From: a virus
Reading direction: 5' to 3' (one strand)
Length of the DNA: 44,114 bases
IMG/VR virus record: IMGVR_UViG_3300046792_000331
Location: 1-44,114 of that record
Every line of letters starts with the position of its first letter. Within the stretch, counting starts at the first letter, position 1. Below are positions 1 to 8,169 of the stretch, one piece after another. Under the pieces are notes generated by a model. That model was given only the letters and a program-made list of their open reading frames with translations, was not told the DNA's origin and made no database searches. A program made the position numbers and the translations under genes.

Positions 1-24
1 CGCCCCCACCCGAAGGTGGGGGCG
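1..24. terminator. Bidirectional hairpin terminator at the circular junction
   Basis: A perfect 10-bp inverted repeat, CGCCCCCACC and GGTGGGGGCG, surrounds a CGAA tetraloop. Joining the window ends (44093 to 1) extends it to 11 bp. It lies downstream of the minus-strand lysis genes and, across the junction, downstream of the plus-strand operon ending at 44077. It would therefore end both convergent transcripts. The U-tracts are weak, as is usual for GC-rich actinobacteria. Confidence 0.75.
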
Positions 25-65
25 CGTTTCTGTCGGTGCCCGGCGCTAGGCTCGCCGGTTCGGTG

Positions 66-419
66 CTAGGCCTGCTTGTCGCCGACCGCGTTGACCGGCG
101 CGATGACCTGCGTGCGGATGAACGCCGCGGCGACCGCGCCGACGAACGACATGATCACGGCCTGGTTCTCGGCGGTCACGTGCAGCCCGAACCCGATGGC
201 GAGGGCGAGCAGGGCCTGGGCGACGCCGAGGAGCGCGGCGACCTGCCCGTCCCGGCGCACCACGAACGCGACGATCGCGGCCGCGATGGCGGTGGCGAAC
301 GCGTTGAGGACGGCCTGCTGGTCGCCGGTGAGGTGGATCAGGAACGCGGCCGCGAGGCGTACCGCGGTGGCGACCAGGGTCAGGTAGAGAGCCGGGTCGC
401 GAGAGAGTTTGAACGACAT
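66..419 (-). CDS. Putative holin (multi-helix membrane protein)
   Basis: A 117-residue protein with three to four hydrophobic stretches (about residues 12-32, 38-58, 61-82 and 88-108), a charged VVRRDGQ turn and few other charged residues. It probably forms membrane lesions that release the endolysin. A good ribosome site, GGAGG, sits 7 bases before ATG. It is the last gene of the late transcript, downstream of the amidase, which is where actinophage holins usually lie. The holin call rests on size, topology and position, not on a recognised family motif. Confidence 0.65.
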   Translation of the reverse strand: MSFKLSRDPALYLTLVATAVRLAAAFLIHLTGDQQAVLNAFATAIAAAIVAFVVRRDGQVAALLGVAQALLALAIGFGLHVTAENQAVIMSFVGAVAAAFIRTQVIAPVNAVGDKQA

Positions 420-455
420 GGCTTGCCTCCGAACGTGTGTTCTAAGGTGAGATAG

Positions 456-731
456 CTACGGGCAGCGGAAGCTGAGGCGCAGCTTGTGGATCTCTTCGGC
501 GACCCGCCGACCCGTCGGCGTCGTCGGCCGCGGCGAACTCTGGTAGGCGGAGTCGAGATCACCGAGCAGGGCGCACCAGCGCCGGTCCGAATCGGCTCGC
601 TCCGCCGTCGACCGCTTGTCGGCCTGCTTCTGCACATGGTTGGTGTAGCCCACACCGGCACCGGCAATGCCGACCACGGCGATGAACGCCACGGCGATCG
701 CGTACCAGAACCGCACGTACGGCTTGGTCAC
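456..731 (-). CDS. Small single-pass membrane protein of the lysis cassette
   Basis: A 91-residue protein starting at GTG, whose first bases overlap the stop of the preceding gene (GTGA). Residues 9-29 form one transmembrane helix. They are followed by a charged, probably coiled-coil segment (about 32-52) and a C-terminal tail ending in a Cys-Pro. Small bitopic proteins beside holins are common in actinophages and can act as second holins, antiholins or spanin-like factors. Nothing in the sequence decides among these. Confidence 0.65.
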   Translation of the reverse strand: MTKPYVRFWYAIAVAFIAVVGIAGAGVGYTNHVQKQADKRSTAERADSDRRWCALLGDLDSAYQSSPRPTTPTGRRVAEEIHKLRLSFRCP

Positions 732-994
732 GGCTCACCGTCCGCTGAGGAGGAGGACGACCGCGAGCGTGATCCCGACGAGTGCGACGGCGACGACCGC
801 CCGCGACCAGCCGAGTTCGAACCGGGCCGCAGCTGCCACACCCGGATCCCTCCCGCGATGCCCAGCAGGCCCATGCAGGTGGTGAGCAGCTGCCCGTTCA
901 CGTTCCCGGAGACGATCTGATACGTGATCCCGCCCAGTCCCACCAGCACGCACCCCGCGTCCCGGATGTAGCCGATCAGCTTCTCGGGGCTCAC
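728..994 (-). CDS. Lysis-cassette membrane protein with a polar C-terminal tail
   Basis: An 88-residue protein. The first 52 residues resemble small phage membrane proteins, with two hydrophobic segments around residues 12-30 and 36-50. The rest is a Ser/Arg/Gly-rich tail of low complexity. Its TGA overlaps the GTG of the next gene, supporting this frame to the end. The +1 frame over the same tail encodes a clean transmembrane helix (separate entry), so the true C-terminus may differ. Function unknown. Confidence 0.6.
   Translation of the reverse strand: MSPEKLIGYIRDAGCVLVGLGGITYQIVSGNVNGQLLTTCMGLLGIAGGIRVWQLRPGSNSAGRGRSSPSHSSGSRSRSSSSSADGEP
735..839 (-). CDS. Possible 34-residue membrane peptide overlapping the upstream gene out of frame
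   Basis: A GTG-started frame nested in the 3' end of the 728-994 gene. It encodes a short amphipathic start followed by a strong hydrophobic helix (about residues 14-31) ending SGR. Third-position GC is similar in the two frames. Its stop lies 3 bases before the GTG of the next gene. It could be a separate peptide, a frameshifted C-terminus of the 728-994 product, or chance. Confidence 0.35.
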   Translation of the reverse strand: MAAAARFELGWSRAVVAVALVGITLAVVLLLSGR

Positions 995-999
995 TCACG

Positions 1000-1941
1000 T
1001 CACGCGGTGGCTTCGACGGTGAGCTGGCCGCCGAGCACGGTCACGGTGCCGGCGAACTCGCCGCCCTGGCCCGGGTCGCCCTTCGGCCCCGGGTCACCCT
1101 TCGGGCCTGGATCTCCCTTGGGGCCCGGGTCGCCCTTAGGTCCGGGCTTGCTGCCGACGTTCTCGATGGCCAGGTCGCACTGCATCTTGAACGCGTGCCA
1201 GCCGGTGATCATCGTGTGCGGGCCCTCGCCGTACGACGCGCGGGACGCGTTGACCGCGGCCTCCGTCTTCGGCCCGTACTCGCCGTCGACCGTGCCGACC
1301 GGGAAGCCGAGGTCGCCCAGCACGTACTGCCAGAACTTGACCGGCTCGCCGGAGTCACCCTTCTTGGGCAGGAACATGTCGTCATCGCCTCCGTCGAGCT
1401 CGTCTTGGACCATGCCGAGAAACTGCGACCACGGGAAGTCCGCCCCCGGGTCGGTGTGCGTGCCGTTGTCCTGCGGAAACGCGTTGGTGATGTCGACGTG
1501 CCCGCAGAAGCCCTTGACGCCGTCAGCGACCTGCGACGACGACAGCTTCTTGACGGGGATGCCCCACTTCTTGGCGTCCCGGGCGGCCTGCCCGGCTGCG
1601 AGGCGCAGCATGGCCTGGTGGTAGCTGTCGCTCCAGTTCGCCGAGTCGGCGCGGGTGCACAGCTCGTGTTGGATGCCGCGCTTGTTGCCCTGCGTCCGGG
1701 CGGCGTGCGCCTGGTCCTCGGTGCGCACGCACTGCACGGTCGAGTCGGAGTCGTGGAAGTAGTGCGTCGAGGTGCCGTCGGTGCGGCGCTGGTCGTAGGA
1801 CGCGCCGTCTTCGGCGGCCGCGCCGGTCGCCGAACCCTCGGTGGTGTGGATGACCACCAACTGGACTTGGGACCGATTGGCGTCAGTCCAACTCTTCGGC
1901 GGCATCCATTGGAGGTCCGGGTATTCCGATGACGTAGCCAT
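1000..1941 (-). CDS. Endolysin: N-acetylmuramoyl-L-alanine amidase with collagen-like linker
   Basis: A 313-residue lysin that should cut the amide bond between muramic acid and the peptide stem. Residues about 27-170 are a type-2 amidase/PGRP fold: the VVIHTTEGS strand carries H32, and H148 (CGHVD) and H162 with D164 (THTDPG) fit the zinc and catalytic positions. Residues about 190-235 resemble a peptidoglycan-binding repeat (LGDLGFPVGTVDGEYGPKT). Residues 266-291 are four GPKGDP units, a collagen-like Gly-X-Y stretch rarely seen in lysins, then a short beta-rich tail. No signal peptide is present, so export would depend on the holin. Confidence 0.9.
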   Translation of the reverse strand: MATSSEYPDLQWMPPKSWTDANRSQVQLVVIHTTEGSATGAAAEDGASYDQRRTDGTSTHYFHDSDSTVQCVRTEDQAHAARTQGNKRGIQHELCTRADSANWSDSYHQAMLRLAAGQAARDAKKWGIPVKKLSSSQVADGVKGFCGHVDITNAFPQDNGTHTDPGADFPWSQFLGMVQDELDGGDDDMFLPKKGDSGEPVKFWQYVLGDLGFPVGTVDGEYGPKTEAAVNASRASYGEGPHTMITGWHAFKMQCDLAIENVGSKPGPKGDPGPKGDPGPKGDPGPKGDPGQGGEFAGTVTVLGGQLTVEATA

Positions 1942-1951
1942 GCGTCCCTCC

Positions 1952-2215
1952 TCAGGTCGGGTTGGTCTGGTTGAGGATCCAGTCGGGCCACGGGCCGTCC
2001 AGCGCGGCGTCGAGCCGGGTCAGCCACTCGGCGTCGGGGACTACGCCCTTGTCGTTGAGCGCTTTCATGATCACGCCGAGCATGACCAGCAGCGTGAGAT
2101 CGACCTTGTACAGCTCCGGGCCGACCAGCAGCAGCGAGACGCCCAGCTGCCCGGTCGTGGTCGCCTGCTGCCGGCGTAGCAGCTCCTCGACGTACGTCTC
2201 GACGAACTGGGCCAT
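1952..2215 (-). CDS. Hypothetical protein between tail fibre and endolysin genes
   Basis: An 87-residue protein from ATG at 2215, 11 bases after the preceding stop. It has a charged N-terminal helix (VETYVEELLRRQQ), a hydrophobic middle (about residues 24-51) and an acidic Trp-rich end (DGPWPDWILNQ). Longer reading in the same frame exists but lies over the fibre-like gene. It could be a small virion or lysis-associated protein. I do not recognise a family. Confidence 0.65.
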   Translation of the reverse strand: MAQFVETYVEELLRRQQATTTGQLGVSLLLVGPELYKVDLTLLVMLGVIMKALNDKGVVPDAEWLTRLDAALDGPWPDWILNQTNPT

Positions 2216-2226
2216 GACGCCTCCGA

Positions 2227-2772
2227 TCAGAACGGAACGCAGTTGAGTCGCCGGGTCGCGAACGTGCCAGTGCCGCCGGAGACCCGATAGGACATCGCGA
2301 ACGTGTTGGTCCCCGCGGTCAGGCCCGTCTCGACGTAGGCCAGGCCGTGGAACAGCTGCCCGGTCTGGTCGTACGAGATCGCCCAGCTGTCCGACGCTGC
2401 GATCGTGCTGGCGCCGGAAACTGCAACGCTCGTCCACACGTTGGTGCCCGCGACGCTGGTCGACTGGCGGCAGTGAAAGGAGAGCAGCGCCTTTGTCCCG
2501 GTCCCGATCGGGAACGACGGACCGGCCGTGCCGCCGCCGCCGGAGAGTGTCGACGTGTACGTGGTCGACGTGGTTGTTTCGCCGCTGAGTTGGGCGAACT
2601 GGCCCGGTGCGCGCTGAACGATCGAGTTGCTGCCGTTGCCCGCGAAGATGCTGCTTACCTGGCTGGATAGTGCTGGGGCGGTCATCAGCAGGTTGTCGCG
2701 CACGGAGGCGTTCCACTGTGCGGCGGTCAACGCGGTGCTGGCCACCGCGGTGAGCGGCGTTGTCCAAGCCAA
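2227..2772 (-). CDS. Putative tail fibre or minor tail protein
   Basis: A 181-residue protein opening with a stretch ending WNASVRDNLL. This resembles the recurring opening of actinophage tail-fibre-like proteins (AWTTP...LTAAQ.N..VRDNLL). The remainder is Ser/Thr/Gly-rich and predicted beta, typical of a trimeric tip or receptor-binding domain. Two cysteines occur (FHCRQ and the C-terminal LNCVPF). It lies distal to the tape measure and tail-tip genes, as expected for a host-recognition protein. Confidence 0.65.
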   Translation of the reverse strand: MAWTTPLTAVASTALTAAQWNASVRDNLLMTAPALSSQVSSIFAGNGSNSIVQRAPGQFAQLSGETTTSTTYTSTLSGGGGTAGPSFPIGTGTKALLSFHCRQSTSVAGTNVWTSVAVSGASTIAASDSWAISYDQTGQLFHGLAYVETGLTAGTNTFAMSYRVSGGTGTFATRRLNCVPF

Positions 2773-2775
2773 GAA

Positions 2776-3315
2776 TCAGCCCTCCAGTTCGGGGTGCGGC
2801 GAAAACGAGAGGGTGCCGTCGGGCTCGACGAACGGCAGGTCGTGGTCGTGCGCGAGGGCACGCGCGGCGCGCAGCTGGCGGCGCGGGTCAGCGGCGGGCA
2901 GTACGTCCAGCAGGAGACCGTCCACGGCTACGCCCTCGACCTCGTGCAGGATCAGGGTCCGTTCGGTCAGCGCCTTCCACTCCGGTGGCAGGCAGTCGTG
3001 CGCGGCGTTCTCGGCGAGCAGGTCCTCGAGGTGCTCGCCGGGCAGCCAGTTCTGGGTGCGCCGGACGGGCCGCATGCCGAGGATCGCTTCGATGGCCTGC
3101 GGGTCGGGTGGCCAGATCACGACGGTGCTGTAGCCGCAGGCGTCCGGCCCGCCGAGGCACAGGAACTCGACCTGCCCGGGTTCCAGCGCGATCGCGTTGG
3201 TGCACCACGGGCGGACGCAGCGGGCGACCCAGCGTCCCCAGTTCGCCTCGGCGTACGCGACGCCCGCGATGGCCACCTCGGCGGGCGTCTCGATCACGAA
3301 GCTCGGACCGGACAT
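2776..3315 (-). CDS. Tail-module protein with Cys-rich zinc-binding-like segment
   Basis: A 179-residue soluble protein. Residues about 33-61 contain C-x4-C, then a later C and C (RCVRPWCTNA, FLCLGGPDACGY), suggesting a zinc ribbon or disulphide knot. A helical region and acidic C-terminus follow. Comparable proteins sit between minor tail genes in other actinophages without an assigned role. Its stop is 3 bases before the start of the fibre-like gene downstream. Confidence 0.65.
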   Translation of the reverse strand: MSGPSFVIETPAEVAIAGVAYAEANWGRWVARCVRPWCTNAIALEPGQVEFLCLGGPDACGYSTVVIWPPDPQAIEAILGMRPVRRTQNWLPGEHLEDLLAENAAHDCLPPEWKALTERTLILHEVEGVAVDGLLLDVLPAADPRRQLRAARALAHDHDLPFVEPDGTLSFSPHPELEG

Positions 3316-3327
3316 GCGACGCCCCTT

Positions 3328-4872
3328 TCAGTACGAGAACTGGGCATCGTTGAAGCCCTGGCCGCCAACGTCGAATCGGAACATGGTCGGCGGGTTATCG
3401 AGGCCGCCACCCTGGAAGGCGCCCTGGTCGAAGCCCTGGCCGGACACGTCGAACGTGAACGGGTTGGTCACCACGGCCGGGATCTTCTCCACGCCGAACG
3501 TGGTCACGTGCTCGGCGCCGCCCTGGCCGATCGTGTGCTGGATCTGCTCGATGTAGCAGTCCGCATCCAAGCCGGTCAGCGACTCGGTCAGATGCACCCG
3601 GTCCGACAGGTTCCGGCTGATGCACTCGGCCAGCCGCGCCGCGCTGCCGGCGCCGCGCATCGTCACCTGCAGCGTCGGCAGCCGCTCGGCGCGCTTCGCG
3701 ACGATCAGCTGCAGGATCGCCTGCGCGTCGTAGATACCCGCCCACACCGGCAGCCGGCCGTCCGCCAACGACTTGCGGCCGTGGTTGTAGATGCTGACCG
3801 CGTCCTCGACGGTGACCGTGATGCTGGTCGACTGGATCGCCTGCGCCCGCAGGGCGACGTCCTGCACGATCGAGTCGCCCGTGGCGGTGATCGAGATGAC
3901 CGTCGACTGGCCCGACGTGCGCGACAGGCTCATCGAGACGCTGCCGGACACGAGGGTGTAGTCGGTGTCCTGCACGGGTGCGATCGCATTGATGAACGGC
4001 TGCGACGCCCGCGCGGTGACGTTGAACGTGGTCCCGTTCGCGATGGTGATCTGCCCCTGGCTGGACCACACCTGGGACGCTGCCGCGTCGATGGTGTGCA
4101 GCGGCACCTCGGTGGAGATCGAGTTGACGACCTCTTTCCAGCCGGCGTTGTAGGTCACCGGGTCGGAGATGCAGGGCTCGGTGCCCGACGACCGCCAGGT
4201 CGCCTGCGAGGTCAGCGACGCGGACCGGGTCAGCCGGTGGTGCCGGTCGCGGAACACGATCTGGCCCAGCGAGTTCACCGTGATCAGCGCCGACGGCCCG
4301 TCCGAGTCGACAAGCTCCAGCAGCGCGTCGAACGCGTCGGCCTCGCTCAGCCACCAGTACGGCAGGTAGGAGACGCCCGGGTCGATGTCGCGGGCGGTCG
4401 CCGACCAGCCGATCGCGTCGAGGATGTAGCCGATCGCGTCGCCGGTGCGGATGCCCTGGTAGAGCGGCGTGCTGATGGTGACGCCACGGAAGGAGCCGAG
4501 CGCGTCGATGCAGGTCGCCGGCACGGACTGGTCGTTGATGCCGGGCCGGATGTCGAGGTCGTCGAGGTAGCCGGAGTAGAGGACCGTCGAGGTCGCGCCG
4601 ACGGTGGCCTGCAGCTGCAGGTGCTTGCCGGGCGTGACGAACCCTGCGATCGGCGAGCTCGTGTTCTCCGGCGAGTAGTCGCGGCTTCGGTTGTCGAGTT
4701 CGAACTGGGCCTCGCCCGGGTCGATCGGCGAGAACTGGCGGGCCTGGTTCCGGCCGTACTTCACGACGACCGGGGTGCGCTGGTCGAGGGTTCGGGCGGT
4801 GACATCGTCGTTGGTGACGTCGGAGAAGCCGTTGCCCTGCCAGTCGATCTGCAGCGTGTACCGGGCAGCCAT
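3328..4872 (-). CDS. Minor tail protein (tail-tip / baseplate-hub type)
   Basis: A 514-residue beta-rich protein directly downstream of the tape measure, sharing a TGATG stop/start overlap with it. The N-terminal region (LQIDWQGNGF, then FSPIDPGEAQFELDNRSRDYSP) matches the pattern of actinophage minor tail proteins that occupy the distal tail/tail-associated position. It probably forms the tail tip hub on which fibres sit. A C-terminal repeat (VSGQGFDQGAF and VGGQGFNDAQF) looks like a short duplicated beta motif. Confidence 0.8.
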   Translation of the reverse strand: MAARYTLQIDWQGNGFSDVTNDDVTARTLDQRTPVVVKYGRNQARQFSPIDPGEAQFELDNRSRDYSPENTSSPIAGFVTPGKHLQLQATVGATSTVLYSGYLDDLDIRPGINDQSVPATCIDALGSFRGVTISTPLYQGIRTGDAIGYILDAIGWSATARDIDPGVSYLPYWWLSEADAFDALLELVDSDGPSALITVNSLGQIVFRDRHHRLTRSASLTSQATWRSSGTEPCISDPVTYNAGWKEVVNSISTEVPLHTIDAAASQVWSSQGQITIANGTTFNVTARASQPFINAIAPVQDTDYTLVSGSVSMSLSRTSGQSTVISITATGDSIVQDVALRAQAIQSTSITVTVEDAVSIYNHGRKSLADGRLPVWAGIYDAQAILQLIVAKRAERLPTLQVTMRGAGSAARLAECISRNLSDRVHLTESLTGLDADCYIEQIQHTIGQGGAEHVTTFGVEKIPAVVTNPFTFDVSGQGFDQGAFQGGGLDNPPTMFRFDVGGQGFNDAQFSY

Positions 4873-7800
4873 CAGATCTTCCCCTTGCGGCGGAGATCAT
4901 CGATGGACGCGGCCAGCCAGCCCTGGACCTCCATGCGCGAGCCGATCACGCCGTGGTTCTCCAGCACCACGGTCACGCCTCCCCCGTCGCTGCCCGCGTT
5001 CTGCCACATCGGGGTGACCCGTTCGGGCTGGTAGTTCTCGCCGAAGGAGTAGGTGCGGCCGGACGCGCCGACGCCGAAGATCGGCTCGGTGATGGTGCCG
5101 CCGTTCTTCATCGCCCAGTGGTCGTGGGCGTTGCCGCCAGCGAAGTTGTGCTGGTTCTCGATCAGCGCCGAGTAGCGGTGCCTGGAGCCGTTGTGGATGT
5201 TGAGCGATTGCCACGGGGTGATCAGTTCCTTCGTGGCGCGCATGAAGTGCAGGTTGATCCACTCGGCGAGTGGCTTCGACGGAGCGAAGTCGACCGCCCG
5301 GCCGAAGCCGTGGTAGCTCTTGTTGCCCGTCAGCGTGATCGCGCCGGGCCGGTAGTCCGAGTAGATCGGCATGCCTGGAAACGCCATCCGGACGGCGGCT
5401 TCCATCCATTTATAGCCCGGGCCGCCGCTACCGCCGGGAGCCGAGAAGAACGGCGACGGCACCTTCGTCTTGCTCGCGTTCACCGGGTACGGCCAGACCA
5501 TGCCGCCGCCGGCGTAACCGGGCCACTGGCCGGTCGCGTTCATGTAGTCCAGCGCGCCCGGCTTGGCGCTCTCCAGCGGAGCACGTGCGCTCTTGTTCAC
5601 CACGAACTCGTCGGCGTGCACGACCCCGGCCGGCTGATACTTCGCGCCGGGTCCGGTCCAGCCGCCGCCGGCGAAACCCGGCCCGTCGCCGGCGCCGTTG
5701 AGCCGGCCGATGGTGTTGGCACTCTTCAGCGCCTGCTGCATCGCCGACAGCTTCCGCAGCTCCGCCTCGACCTTGCCCTGCCCGGTGACGTTCAGGTTCG
5801 CCGCGTACGGGCCCGCGAAGTGGTTCGCCGCGGTGTACGCGTCGTCGAGCTGCTTCTTCGCGGCCACCGCGCCCGGCGCCGTCGCCTTCGCCTCATACGT
5901 CCCGTCGTACTGGTCGGCAGCCTTCTTCGCCGACTTGAACTGGCCCTCGAGGTTCTTAATCTCGGTCTTGGACAGCCCGGCCGCGCGCAGTGTCGCGTAC
6001 AGCGACGGCGTCATCTTCCCGTTGAACGTCTGTCCCAGCGACCCGACCGCGCCCTGCAGACCGATCGCCGCCACCGCCAGATCGCGGGTCGCCTGCTTGG
6101 CTTCCTTGCTGCTGGCCCCGTGTTCCTTGGTCGCCTTGGTCGCGGCCTTCTGCGCGTCGGCGAGACCCTCCTGGGCCTTAAGCAGCCCGAAGACTGGGTC
6201 GGTCTCCTGCTTCATCATGTCGCTGAGCTGGGACAGGGCGTCCCGCTGGCCGTTCGTGGCCGCGGTCGCCGCCTCGGTGGCGGTCTTGTACTTCTTCTGA
6301 TCCTGCGCGCCAGCGCTGAGCTGGCCGTTCAGGTCGCCAGTGGCTGTCGCGGCGGCCATCGTCGAGGCCTTCGACGTCTCGAGGGCTGCCGCGTAGGCGG
6401 GGAACTGCTTGCGGACCTCCTCGAGGCTGACGCCGTTGGTGGCCAACTCCTTGGACAGCGCCTCGAACGCGGCCTGTGCACCGGAGGTGTTGCCGCCGGA
6501 CACCATCTGCGCCAGAGCGGTATCGACCGCCCCGATGCGCTCCTGCGTCTTCGCTAGTGACTCGTTCGTGCCCTTGAGTCCCGGGATGATCGCCTCGAGG
6601 CCGCCCTCGAGATTGCGGGCCCAGTCCTTGCGGTTGTTGCTCGTGTCGGCGACCAGGTCGAAGGTCTTCTTCAGGTCGCCCATGTTGTCGCCGAGGACCC
6701 GGGACGCCTCGCCGGCGGTCTTCCCGGATTTCGCGTATTGCTCCAGGCCGACACTGAGTGCGTCGAGCTGCGGATTCAGGTCCTTCTGGAAGTGGCTGAC
6801 AACCTCGCCCGCGATCTGCAGGGCGGCGAAGACGAGACCGATCTTGCCTGCTGCGGCCGAGAGCCGTCCCATTCCCGCTGCAGCGTTTGCGGCGGCCGGG
6901 CCCATCGCCTCCAGCTCGAGGCGGACAGCGGCCGTCGTCTTGCGCAGCTTGATCCAGCCCGCGCCGAGCACCAGCGCCGCACCGCCGAGCGCGGCCATCA
7001 CCGTGATGGTGCTGCCGATCCACGGGGGAAGTTCGGAGAACGCGTTGACCAGCCCGTTGACGGCCTTGACCAGGACGCGCAGGCCACCGTTCGCGCCGGA
7101 GCCCGCCTGGATCGCCAGGGTTTCGATTGAGCCTTTCAGGCGTTCTATGTCGCCGGCGAGGTTGTCGGTCTGGATCCGGGCGGTCTCGGCCGCGTAGCCT
7201 TGGTCGTTGACCTTGTCGATCCATGTCTGGATGCCGGCCGCGCCCTGCTGGTAGAGGACGTTCGCGGTACGGATCGCGTCGGAGCCGAAGATCTGCGCCA
7301 GCGCGGCGTCGCGCTGCGCCTGGGTCAGGCCGCCGAGCTTGGTCTTGAGCTGCTCGGCCAGGTTGGTGATGCCGACGAACTTGCCCTGGGCGTCGTAGGC
7401 GGCGATGCCCAGGTCGTCCATCAAGGCCTTGGTCTTGTCCGCCGGGTTCGCCAGCGACAGCAGCATCTGCTTGAACGACGTACCCGCATCGGAGCCAGTA
7501 AGACCCGCCGAGGCGAAGGCGGCGAGCGTGCCCGTGGTGTCCTCCACCGACAGGCCGAACTGGTGCGCGACCAGGCCGCTCTGATTGAGCGCGTAGCCCA
7601 GGTCGTGCACGGAACCCTGGGCCTTGCCGGCGCCGGCGGCCAGCAGATCCGCGATGTGCGGGATGTCCTTGCCCGACAGCTTGAACTGCGTCATGGCGCT
7701 CGCCGCGGTCTCGGCGGCCTCGCCGACGGACAACTGACCGGCCGCTGCGAGCGACAGCGCGCCCTTCAGTCCTCCGTTGAGCACATCGGCGGTAGATACG

Positions 7801-8165
7801 CCTGCCTTGGACAGCTCGGTGATGGCGTCGGCGGCCTGGGTGGCCGAGTACTGGGTGTCCTTGCCCGCCTGTAGTGCCGCCTCGCGCAGCATGCTGATGT
7901 CTTTCGCGCCCGCGTGGGTGGCGGCCTGAACGCCGGACATAGCCTTGTCGAAGTCGGCGGCGGCTTTGATCGCGTACCCGGCCATGCCAGCCAGTGAGAG
8001 GCCGACGACGCCCGCTCGGTCGGCCACCTTGTCCAGGTGCCCGGCCTTGGACGCCTTGTCTATTCCGGTGGCGAAGTCTTTGGTCGCCGCGCCGGCCCGG
8101 CCGATGGCAGACATGTACTGCGAGACGTCCGCGGTGAGCTTGACTCCAACTGTGCGCAGCGCCAC
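4872..8165 (-). CDS. Tail tape measure protein with M15-like peptidase motif
   Basis: A 1097-residue protein that sets tail length; by the usual 1.5 Å per residue the tail would be about 165 nm. The N-terminal third is the TP901-type tape-measure region rich in Ala/Gly helices (ITELSKAGVSTADVLNGGLKG), with hydrophobic stretches near residues 385-405. Residues about 930-1020 carry an M15/VanY-like metal site: SYHGFGRAVDF (H952, D959) and NAHDHW (H1016). This domain probably trims peptidoglycan during DNA entry. Gene size and position after the frameshifted chaperones are diagnostic. Confidence 0.92.
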   Translation of the reverse strand: MALRTVGVKLTADVSQYMSAIGRAGAATKDFATGIDKASKAGHLDKVADRAGVVGLSLAGMAGYAIKAAADFDKAMSGVQAATHAGAKDISMLREAALQAGKDTQYSATQAADAITELSKAGVSTADVLNGGLKGALSLAAAGQLSVGEAAETAASAMTQFKLSGKDIPHIADLLAAGAGKAQGSVHDLGYALNQSGLVAHQFGLSVEDTTGTLAAFASAGLTGSDAGTSFKQMLLSLANPADKTKALMDDLGIAAYDAQGKFVGITNLAEQLKTKLGGLTQAQRDAALAQIFGSDAIRTANVLYQQGAAGIQTWIDKVNDQGYAAETARIQTDNLAGDIERLKGSIETLAIQAGSGANGGLRVLVKAVNGLVNAFSELPPWIGSTITVMAALGGAALVLGAGWIKLRKTTAAVRLELEAMGPAAANAAAGMGRLSAAAGKIGLVFAALQIAGEVVSHFQKDLNPQLDALSVGLEQYAKSGKTAGEASRVLGDNMGDLKKTFDLVADTSNNRKDWARNLEGGLEAIIPGLKGTNESLAKTQERIGAVDTALAQMVSGGNTSGAQAAFEALSKELATNGVSLEEVRKQFPAYAAALETSKASTMAAATATGDLNGQLSAGAQDQKKYKTATEAATAATNGQRDALSQLSDMMKQETDPVFGLLKAQEGLADAQKAATKATKEHGASSKEAKQATRDLAVAAIGLQGAVGSLGQTFNGKMTPSLYATLRAAGLSKTEIKNLEGQFKSAKKAADQYDGTYEAKATAPGAVAAKKQLDDAYTAANHFAGPYAANLNVTGQGKVEAELRKLSAMQQALKSANTIGRLNGAGDGPGFAGGGWTGPGAKYQPAGVVHADEFVVNKSARAPLESAKPGALDYMNATGQWPGYAGGGMVWPYPVNASKTKVPSPFFSAPGGSGGPGYKWMEAAVRMAFPGMPIYSDYRPGAITLTGNKSYHGFGRAVDFAPSKPLAEWINLHFMRATKELITPWQSLNIHNGSRHRYSALIENQHNFAGGNAHDHWAMKNGGTITEPIFGVGASGRTYSFGENYQPERVTPMWQNAGSDGGGVTVVLENHGVIGSRMEVQGWLAASIDDLRRKGKI

Positions 8166-8169
8166 GGCG

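Noticed and set aside
1-21. True packaged direct terminal repeat
   Set aside because: 21 bases is far shorter than phage terminal redundancies and coincides with half of a hairpin that is only complete when the ends are joined.
2794-5034. A 746-codon plus-strand open frame over the minor tail genes
   Set aside because: Arg/Gly/Val/Asp-rich translation with no domain; it mirrors the codon bias of well-supported minus-strand tail genes.
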